Shown here piece by piece: positions 1 to 4,888 of a stretch of DNA of 7,901 bases. A program made the position numbers and the translations under genes. The stretch spans positions 1 through 7,901 of the forward strand of contig JAJFHK010000146.1 in the NCBI GenBank assembly GCA_021775655.1, in the 5' to 3' direction. The DNA comes from Filomicrobium sp. Lineage in GTDB: Bacteria > Pseudomonadota > Alphaproteobacteria > Rhizobiales > Hyphomicrobiaceae. Below the pieces are notes generated by a model that did no database searches, had not been told where the DNA came from, and saw only the letters and a program-made list of their open reading frames with translations. Every line of letters begins with the position of its first letter. The stretch's first letter is position 1.

Positions 1-1
1 G

Positions 2-766
2 GTCGCTCTTGGGGCGCCAATTGAAGTCGCCGCAGGAGCCAAAGACGTGACGCCATCTGAATCCGTTGGACACGGTGGCGGAAGCACGGGCGCAGGGCAG
101 GCCACCAAGGCCAAGAAGCCAACCGTGGTCGAGCCAGAAAAGGCTGCGAAGCCTGAGGCCGTCGCCGACGCGGATGTGATCGAAGACGCAGCACCGGCCG
201 AGCAGCGCAAAGTTTCGCCAAGCACGCCTGAAAGGGAAAGCGGCACGGCAAAAAAGTCTGGTGAAGACAACGACGCTGCGGTGGCAATCGTACCGATCAA
301 AACCGCATCACGGTATAGCCAGCTCGACGACGAAGTCCCTGAAATGAACGAACCTGAAGGACGGGCCACCAGCGATCTTGGCAACTCAGCCGCATCAAGC
401 AGCGCTCAGAAAGCCGACAAAGTTCCCATCGCACAGGAGCCTCGCGAGAAGCTGCAATCCTCAACGGCCGCCACTGCCGGGACAAGCGGCAAGCCCGATG
501 GCGCCAAGCCTTCAAGCGCAGCGACTGCAGACAGTGCGGACGGAAAAGATGCGGTAGCCGAGACAAATAAGCCGGCGATTATGATCACGAGAGGCTCATC
601 GGCAAATCCGGCGGAAAGAACCGAATCCCAGAAGGTGGCGCGTTCGAAGTCTGGCAAAGCCCGCATTTTCGTATCTCCTCGGGCGCCGGATGATCCGGGA
701 CCTGATGGGGATGTGGTCGCAGAAGTCCCGCGCCCGAAAAAGCCATTGCCGCATGGGGCCTCTTAA
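2..766 (+). CDS. C-terminal part of an unidentified low-complexity, probably disordered protein (5' end outside window)
   Basis: The reading frame is open from the first complete codon (base 2) to TAA at 764-766, so about 254 residues are visible and the true start lies left of the window. A GTG at 47 is in frame, but nothing marks it as a start. The protein is dominated by Ala, Lys, Glu, Pro, Ser, Thr, Asp and Gly, with no hydrophobic segment long enough for a membrane helix, no Cys cluster and no recognisable catalytic motif. The end is basic and proline-rich (PRPKKPLPHGAS). Codons look coding, with many GC-ending third positions and no stop over 254 codons. It resembles the disordered charged tail or linker of a larger envelope or scaffold-type protein, but I do not recognise the family. 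It lies on the far side of the tRNA from the sugar genes, so a functional link to them is not shown. Confidence 0.7.
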   Translation, partial: VALGAPIEVAAGAKDVTPSESVGHGGGSTGAGQATKAKKPTVVEPEKAAKPEAVADADVIEDAAPAEQRKVSPSTPERESGTAKKSGEDNDAAVAIVPIKTASRYSQLDDEVPEMNEPEGRATSDLGNSAASSSAQKADKVPIAQEPREKLQSSTAATAGTSGKPDGAKPSSAATADSADGKDAVAETNKPAIMITRGSSANPAERTESQKVARSKSGKARIFVSPRAPDDPGPDGDVVAEVPRPKKPLPHGAS

Positions 767-902
767 GAGTGGTGGCAAAATTAGTTGGGCGGGCGCTCAA
801 CTTACCTTCCAGGGGTTGCCAACGCGGTCCGCAAGTTATATCTCCGCGTCTTCACGTCGATAGACGCCTGCGAATCGTTTCCTGAACAGTCGTTCGCATT
901 TG

Positions 903-978
903 GCCGCTTTAGCTCAGCTGGTAGAGCACGTCATTCGTAATGACGGGGTCGGGTGTTCAAGTCACCCAAGCGGCACCA
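903..978 (+). tRNA. tRNA-Thr (anticodon CGT), CCA encoded
   Basis: A full cloverleaf can be drawn. The acceptor stem is GCCGCTT (903-909) with AAGCGGC (968-974), all seven pairs Watson-Crick. The D arm is GCTC/GAGC around AGCTGGTA. The anticodon stem is CGTCA (929-933) with TGACG (941-945), around the loop TTCGTAA with anticodon CGT at 936-938. The T arm is GGGTG/CACCC around TTCAAGT. The discriminator is A975 and CCA is encoded at 976-978. Anticodon CGU reads ACG, so this is the threonine isoacceptor for that codon. It is 76 nt long and has no intron. tRNA genes are common integration sites for islands, and this one separates the low-complexity gene from the sugar and sulfate genes. No second copy of its 3' end is visible in this window. 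Confidence 0.97.
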
Positions 979-1106
979 CAATATCAATTCCACACGCTGG
1001 TTGTGCTCCGAAGGGGCGGGCTGTCCGCACAGCGACGCGCTTGCGCCGCTTGGTCCATTCGAAATTTTACCATTGAAGCGCACCAAATGTGATCTCACAC
1101 GCTTGA

Positions 1107-1168
1107 CGGACGCTCGGTAGGGACTGCGGAATGCAGTTGTGTTGCGTCCCCCTTTTTTCGGGCGTCCG
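1107..1168. repeat. Inverted repeat with nested hairpins
   Basis: CGGACGCTCG at 1107-1116 pairs with CGGGCGTCCG at 1159-1168 over ten positions, nine Watson-Crick and one G-T. Inside the 42-base loop there is a short hairpin, ACTGC (1123-1127) with GCAGT (1133-1137) around GGAAT, and a competing stem GGGAC/GTCCC. It could be a structured RNA, the remains of a mobile-element end, or chance. No known RNA family is recognised. Confidence 0.4.
1120..1158 (+). terminator. Candidate intrinsic terminator downstream of tRNA-Thr
   Basis: GGGAC (1120-1124) and GC (1126-1127) pair with GC (1144-1145) and GTCCC (1146-1150), leaving one bulged T and a 16-base loop. The stem is followed by CC and six T residues (1153-1158). 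This is the only stem plus T-run in the spacer and would end transcription about 150 bases after the tRNA. The stem is short and an alternative fold competes with it (the outer inverted repeat sequesters the bases after the T-run), so the call is tentative. Confidence 0.35.
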
Positions 1169-1293
1169 TTCAGCGGCTTGTGAAGCGGTAGCTCAGCCGT
1201 TAGTCTCCCGCGATCCAGGGCTCGGAGCGACTTCATGGGTCTAGTAGACTAACGAAAAGGTGGTCATTGAACTTGCTGACGGCGGTGTTCTAA

Positions 1294-2115
1294 ATGAGGT
1301 TGAAACCGGTCTATTTGCTGGCGGTTGATCGTCTGCGCAAGAGTTGGCTTGAACACAGAAACTCTTTTATCAAGCTAGGCCTTATTCGTGGCCAGCGCGA
1401 CTACGCGCGCTTTGTCATTTTGTGCACCGGCCGGGTCGGCTCGAACATGCTTTCCTCGTTTCTGAACTCACATCCGGGCATTGTCGTCAAAGGCGAGATC
1501 TTCGGTCAGAGCGAAGCGAGGGGTTTGCGGAATAACGCTAATCTTGATCTGGATGCCTACATTGAACGCGAAGCCTATAGCGACTATCCGCGCGGCATCC
1601 AGGCTGCCGGGTTCAAGCTGTTTTACAATCATGCGAAACGGAAGATGCCTGAACCGAACGCGATGTGGAATTATCTCGAGGCGGATCGTTCGATCAAGAT
1701 GATCCACCTCACCAGAGACAACCTTTTGCGCGCCTATCTCTCCAAGGTTATTGCCGACAAAACTGCCCGATGGACGCAGGCGGGTCCACTCAACGCCGTA
1801 AGCACAGAGGAAAAACGAACAACTCTCGACTTCGATGAAGCCAAGCGCAGGTTCAGCAAGATCCAATCCTGGGAATCGGAAGCAAATAAATCGTTCCGCA
1901 ACCATGACATGATCCACGTGACATACGAGCAGCTCGCGGCGGAGCCTCAACCGACGCTGAATGATATTCAGAAATTTCTTGGGGTTGAACCGCGCAATCT
2001 CAGCTCATTTCATACGAAACAGAACCCGGAGCGCTTGAGTGTTCTGATCGAAAACTATTCCGAGCTCAAAGCGAAATTTGCTGACACTTCTTGGATCAAG
2101 TATTTCGATGATTGA
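1294..2115 (+). CDS. Sulfotransferase, NodH/Stf0-like
   Basis: Predicted 273-residue cytoplasmic sulfotransferase that would move the sulfuryl group from PAPS to a carbohydrate or lipid-linked acceptor. The 5'-phosphosulfate-binding loop is at residues 39-53 (ILCTGRVGSNML, with the GRxGS core at 46-50). It is followed by HPGI and GE (E68), where related enzymes carry a candidate catalytic acid/base. The 3'-phosphate-binding segment is at 134-150 (IHLTRDNLLRAYLS, with R141 and S150). The late motif HVTYEQLAAEP (208-218) is also typical of bacterial sulfotransferases. Length matches the family. There is no signal peptide; the first 40 residues are basic and unassigned. The start is fixed by an in-frame TAA at 1291-1293 directly before the ATG; the ribosome site is weak (GGCGGTG, 1281-1287). 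It is first of four codirectional genes. The acceptor cannot be read from the sequence. Confidence 0.85.
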   Translation: MRLKPVYLLAVDRLRKSWLEHRNSFIKLGLIRGQRDYARFVILCTGRVGSNMLSSFLNSHPGIVVKGEIFGQSEARGLRNNANLDLDAYIEREAYSDYPRGIQAAGFKLFYNHAKRKMPEPNAMWNYLEADRSIKMIHLTRDNLLRAYLSKVIADKTARWTQAGPLNAVSTEEKRTTLDFDEAKRRFSKIQSWESEANKSFRNHDMIHVTYEQLAAEPQPTLNDIQKFLGVEPRNLSSFHTKQNPERLSVLIENYSELKAKFADTSWIKYFDD

Positions 2116-2128
2116 GGGTACTGCGAAT

Positions 2129-2206
2129 ATGAAACGCTGCCGATGCGATGCCGCTAGTTTGCGACTGACGGTATTCGGTATGGTCTGTCGAGGAATAGTG
2201 GCTTGA
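2129..2206 (+). CDS. Possible 25-residue small ORF between the two sulfotransferase genes
   Basis: An ATG at 2129 opens a 25-codon frame ending at TGA 2204-2206. That stop overlaps the TTG start of the next gene (TTG at 2203-2205), a geometry typical of translational coupling. GAGGG at 2113-2117 lies 11 bases upstream, a little far for a ribosome site. The peptide starts MKRCRC, has three Cys in all, and ends in a short hydrophobic stretch (LTVFGMVCRGIVA). It fills most of the 87-base gap. It may be a leader or coupling peptide, or chance; no homologue is recognised. Confidence 0.2.
   Translation: MKRCRCDAASLRLTVFGMVCRGIVA
2190..2194 (+). promoter_or_regulatory. Ribosome binding site that decides the TTG start at 2203
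   Basis: GAGGA lies eight bases before the TTG at 2203. It supports TTG initiation, because no in-frame ATG or GTG occurs between the preceding in-frame stop (TAG at 2155) and this codon, and the first in-frame ATG lies beyond the PAPS-binding loop. Confidence 0.55.
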
Positions 2207-3078
2207 GAAAAAGCGTCGCTGCAGCCGGCTCACAAGACGAGCGCAACGGATTTCGGTTTGTAGGTTCTGTCTACCGGTCTGCCCGAAAACGTTTCGGCGC
2301 ATTGCTTGACAGATTCCGCGGTCCCATCCGATCCGGTGAGAATGGATTGGGTGAAGAGCATTGGCGCCGCCTTCTTGTTTTTGTCCACATTCCAAAAGCG
2401 GCAGGTACATCGTTCAATGATGTACTGCATCGCGTCTACGGGCGAACTTTCCTCCAGTTTCATCGACGCCTGCACGACTTTGACATGGCGTCTGTTTCGC
2501 CCGAGCAGGCTCGTAACGTCCTAGCGCTCAGCGCGCACCTACCATACGGCTTCCACCGGCGTCTCGGGCCGGAAGCGATCGAAGCACCGGCCGACGGGCT
2601 GTTCGATGGCCGCTCGATTTCTTACATCTCGGTCGTGCGCGACCCCGTTGACCGGCTGTATTCCTTCTACCGTTATGTTTCAGTGACGCCGGCCCACATT
2701 CTCCACGAGTCGACGAAAGGCATGGATTGCCTGACATTCTTTGATCATATCGCCGAAACGGAAAATCGCGTGCTCAGCAATCAGCAATGTGCACTGATTA
2801 ATGGACGCCGCGGAGATGCCGCGAACGCCATCAGAAGAATCGAGGAAGACTACTTAGCGGTGGTCACGCTTGATAATATCTCCGGGCTCGTGTCTTATCT
2901 CGACCGAACTCTGGAATGGCCCGCCGGCAACGTACAAATTGGCGTCCATAACCGTACCTCGACCCGGAATGACCCTGAGGATATGCGCATTGTCAGGGAC
3001 GTTGCCGAGCGTTATTGCGCCGAAGACATTGCCTTGTTCGAGCATGTCAAAACGCATATTTCTCCTCGTTTTAGATGA
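2203..3078 (+). CDS. Sulfotransferase, Sulfotransfer_2-like
   Basis: Predicted 291-residue PAPS-dependent carbohydrate sulfotransferase of the type related to heparan 2-O- and dermatan/chondroitin sulfotransferases. The 5'-phosphosulfate loop is at 58-71 (VFVHIPKAAGTSF, with K65 and GTS at 68-70). The SAHLPYG motif (110-116) carries H112, in the place where the family has its catalytic histidine. The 3'-phosphate-binding segment is at 141-157 (SVVRDPVDRLYSFYRY, with R146 and S154). NQQCALINGR (193-202) and VHNRTSTR (248-255) fit the conserved N-Q...G and asparagine motifs of the family. Residues 1-55 are basic and unassigned; no clear membrane segment is seen, unlike Golgi homologues. The start is TTG with GAGGA eight bases upstream. 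Its stop lies 18 bases before the next ATG and in the same frame. The family differs from that of the gene upstream, so the two are unlikely to be a recent duplication. Confidence 0.85.
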   Translation: MRKSVAAAGSQDERNGFRFVGSVYRSARKRFGALLDRFRGPIRSGENGLGEEHWRRLLVFVHIPKAAGTSFNDVLHRVYGRTFLQFHRRLHDFDMASVSPEQARNVLALSAHLPYGFHRRLGPEAIEAPADGLFDGRSISYISVVRDPVDRLYSFYRYVSVTPAHILHESTKGMDCLTFFDHIAETENRVLSNQQCALINGRRGDAANAIRRIEEDYLAVVTLDNISGLVSYLDRTLEWPAGNVQIGVHNRTSTRNDPEDMRIVRDVAERYCAEDIALFEHVKTHISPRFR

Positions 3079-3096
3079 GCGCCGGGCAGCACGAAG

Positions 3097-4026
3097 ATGG
3101 GACGATCATTGAGCTTCTCCATCGTGACGCCTTGCTACAATGCCGCTCGCTTTATCGGCGAAGCTGTTGAGAGCGTTGCCCAGCAGCAAGGCGAAGTCGC
3201 GGAATTGGAGCACATCGTTGCCGACGCCGAATCAAGCGATGGTACGGCAGAAGTGTTAAGCCGCTTTCCGCATCTGCGGGTCGATCGTCGTAAAGACCTC
3301 GGCATCTACGACGGAATGAATCGAGCGATTGCATTGGCCAAGGGGGACATCATCGGCATTGTCAACGCCGACGACGTATTGGCTCCGCATGCGCTTTCTC
3401 GCGTCGCCGAAGTCTTTGCAGATACCGGTGCCGATATTGTAACCGGAGCTTTTGAGGTCATCGACCAGGACGGCGGGGCTTGCTCGGGACCGTTCCGGCC
3501 GACATGCACCCCTACCTACGAAGGTCTGCTGTTCGGGATTCCCGCCATCAACGCCCGCTTTTTCAGGCGGTCGGTATTCGTTGAACATGGCCCATTTGAG
3601 CTTGAACTTGGCCTTGCTGCGGACCGGGCCTGGTTATTGAACATGCAGCGCACGGGCCTGCGTTTCGCGCATACTGAAAACGTGCTCTATCGCTATCGTC
3701 GGCATGATGGATCGCAGACATTGGCGGGCGACGCCGGAGCGCGTGACCGGGTTTGGCGAGAAAATATCGCGATGGCAGACATGTTATTGCAAAGAATGGA
3801 ACCAGGGGAGTCTGGCGCTGCCGCTCTCAAAGCACTCAGCGCGGTCGAGGCGGCCAAGATTGCTGTGACCGGCATCACTGGCAAAGGTAAGCAAAACGGC
3901 ACGTTTGGGAGAGCTGCGGCGGCCCGGCAGATGACGTCTGTTCTTCTTGGCAGTCCACACCACTTGATGCGGGGCCTTCGATGCTGGCGGCGTTTCCGCG
4001 ACCATCATTCGGATACGCAGCCTTAG
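3097..4026 (+). CDS. Family 2 glycosyltransferase (GT-A fold)
   Basis: Predicted 309-residue inverting glycosyltransferase that adds a sugar from a nucleotide donor to a growing glycan at the inner membrane face. The N-terminal nucleotide-binding strand is at 7-16 (FSIVTPCYNA), followed by a Gly/Asp turn (DAESSDGT, 43-50). GIYDGMNRA (69-77) precedes the metal-binding NADD (90-93). Later come INARFFRRSVF (151-161) as an acceptor-side segment, AADRAWL (174-180) in the place of the usual catalytic (E/D)DW motif, and YRYRRHDGSQT (198-208), a common closing motif. There is no membrane segment, so it is a single-domain enzyme rather than a synthase. The ATG at 3097 is chosen because the upstream gene's TGA (3076-3078) is in the same frame and blocks extension; the ribosome site is weak. 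The next gene is a relative. Sugar specificity cannot be inferred. Confidence 0.9.
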   Translation: MGRSLSFSIVTPCYNAARFIGEAVESVAQQQGEVAELEHIVADAESSDGTAEVLSRFPHLRVDRRKDLGIYDGMNRAIALAKGDIIGIVNADDVLAPHALSRVAEVFADTGADIVTGAFEVIDQDGGACSGPFRPTCTPTYEGLLFGIPAINARFFRRSVFVEHGPFELELGLAADRAWLLNMQRTGLRFAHTENVLYRYRRHDGSQTLAGDAGARDRVWRENIAMADMLLQRMEPGESGAAALKALSAVEAAKIAVTGITGKGKQNGTFGRAAAARQMTSVLLGSPHHLMRGLRCWRRFRDHHSDTQP

Positions 4027-4065
4027 TGTGGTGGTTCAGGACACTAGCGTGGTCTCTAGCATTGG

Positions 4066-4842
4066 ATGAATGACTGCATGAGCGGACCGCAAACGCGCTT
4101 CTCCATCATCACGGTATGTCTCAATGCCGAGCGCTCAATTGCATCGGCGATTGAATCTGTTGCTGCGCAGAATTACCAAGATTTCGAGCACCTCATCATC
4201 GATGGTGCTTCGCGCGATGATACATGCCGGGTTGTCGAAGCGAATTCTCACTGCCGCCTTAGCATCTACAGCGAGCCTGACCGCGGGATCTATGATGCCA
4301 TGAACAAAGGTGCGGCGCGCGCCAGCGGCGATGTCCTGCTATTCCTCAATGCCGACGACCTGCTTGCCGACGAACGGGTGCTTAACGATGTCGCAGCCCT
4401 TTTCGCAGCGCGGCCTGAGTTGCAACTCGTCTACGGTGACGTTGCTCATACCTCAGTTGACGGCGACATGGTTGTGCTTCCTCAACCACGCGAATTGTCC
4501 CGTCAGGTCCTCGCGGCAACGACCATCTGCCATCAGGCCCTTTTCGCGCGCCGCGAGGTGTTCGAAAAAGTTGGTCCGTTCAGCGAGGACTTCCCCGTCG
4601 TCAGTGATTGGGACTGGCTCTATCGTGCCATCACGGTCGAAAGGCTGCCGGCTGAGCGAATCGACCGCACTCTTTCGGTGATCGGAATGGAGGGTGTGTC
4701 GCACATGGTCGACTTCGAGGCCGAAAAGCGAAAAGCGCTGCGCCAGTATTACTCGGGTGCCGAGGTTTTCCGATATCGCATCGCTCCGCTGGGCTGGCGG
4801 CGAGTCAAGGCGGCGATCAAGAGATCACTTGGGTTTGGCTGA
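4066..4842 (+). CDS. Family 2 glycosyltransferase, WcaE-like motif pattern
   Basis: Predicted 258-residue GT-A glycosyltransferase. Motifs in order: RFSIITVCLNAERSI (11-25), the nucleotide-binding strand; HLIIDGASRDDT (42-53); SEPDRGIYDAMNKGAA (69-84), the stretch shared with colanic-acid WcaE-type enzymes; FLNADD (93-98), the metal-binding site; HQALFARREVFEKVGPF (156-172), the acceptor side; and SDWDWLYR (180-187), the catalytic Asp region. Two in-frame starts compete: ATG 4066, and ATG 4078, which has GGATGA at 4064-4069 eight bases ahead. Starting at 4078 would remove four residues and touch no motif. Extension upstream is blocked by TAG at 4057-4059. It lies 39 bases after the preceding GT2 gene and resembles it closely in motif order. 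It ends the plus-strand row, 46 bases from the stop of the convergent operon. Confidence 0.9.
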   Translation: MNDCMSGPQTRFSIITVCLNAERSIASAIESVAAQNYQDFEHLIIDGASRDDTCRVVEANSHCRLSIYSEPDRGIYDAMNKGAARASGDVLLFLNADDLLADERVLNDVAALFAARPELQLVYGDVAHTSVDGDMVVLPQPRELSRQVLAATTICHQALFARREVFEKVGPFSEDFPVVSDWDWLYRAITVERLPAERIDRTLSVIGMEGVSHMVDFEAEKRKALRQYYSGAEVFRYRIAPLGWRRVKAAIKRSLGFG

Positions 4843-4888
4843 GGCAAGCAACAGTTCTTGGGCGTGGCTCAGTTGAAAAGCGCAATCA
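4843..4888. other. Convergent gap between the two operons
   Basis: Two operons meet tail to tail across 46 bases. The only pairing seen is CTGAG (4839-4843) with CTCAG (4868-4872), without a T-run on either strand, so no intrinsic terminator can be called. Transcripts may run into each other or end by Rho. Confidence 0.5.

Larger units (their letters stand above)
979..1293 (+). other. Gene-free spacer between tRNA-Thr and the sulfotransferase/glycosyltransferase genes
   Basis: About 315 bases without a supportable gene. The reverse-strand frame across it (931-1236) runs through the tRNA and is an artefact of that overlap. The spacer holds a candidate intrinsic terminator near 1120-1158, a 10-bp inverted repeat at 1107-1116/1159-1168, a 9-bp perfect inverted repeat at 1198-1206/1246-1254, and a short stretch at 1187-1203 that resembles the 5' part of a tRNA. 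I see no convincing promoter for the gene at 1294, although one must lie here or further upstream unless the genes are read through from the tRNA transcript. No transposase remnant or terminal repeat of an insertion sequence is recognisable. Confidence 0.7.

Noticed and set aside
816..842. TTGCCA and TATATC as a promoter for the tRNA
   Set aside because: The spacing is only 15 bases and both elements are imperfect; too weak to list as a feature.
1000..1033. Stem at 1000-1006/1027-1033 just after the tRNA as a terminator
   Set aside because: Seven pairs with a 20-base loop but no T-run; the stem at 1120-1150 with six T residues is the better candidate.
931..1236. Minus-strand ORF of 101 codons across the tRNA
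   Set aside because: It runs through the tRNA in antisense, and its end (LNTRPRHYE) is the familiar artefact peptide from reading a tRNA backwards.
1468..1950. Minus-strand ORF of 160 codons
   Set aside because: It lies wholly inside the sulfotransferase gene at 1294-2115, has no recognisable motif, and is explained as a shadow frame.
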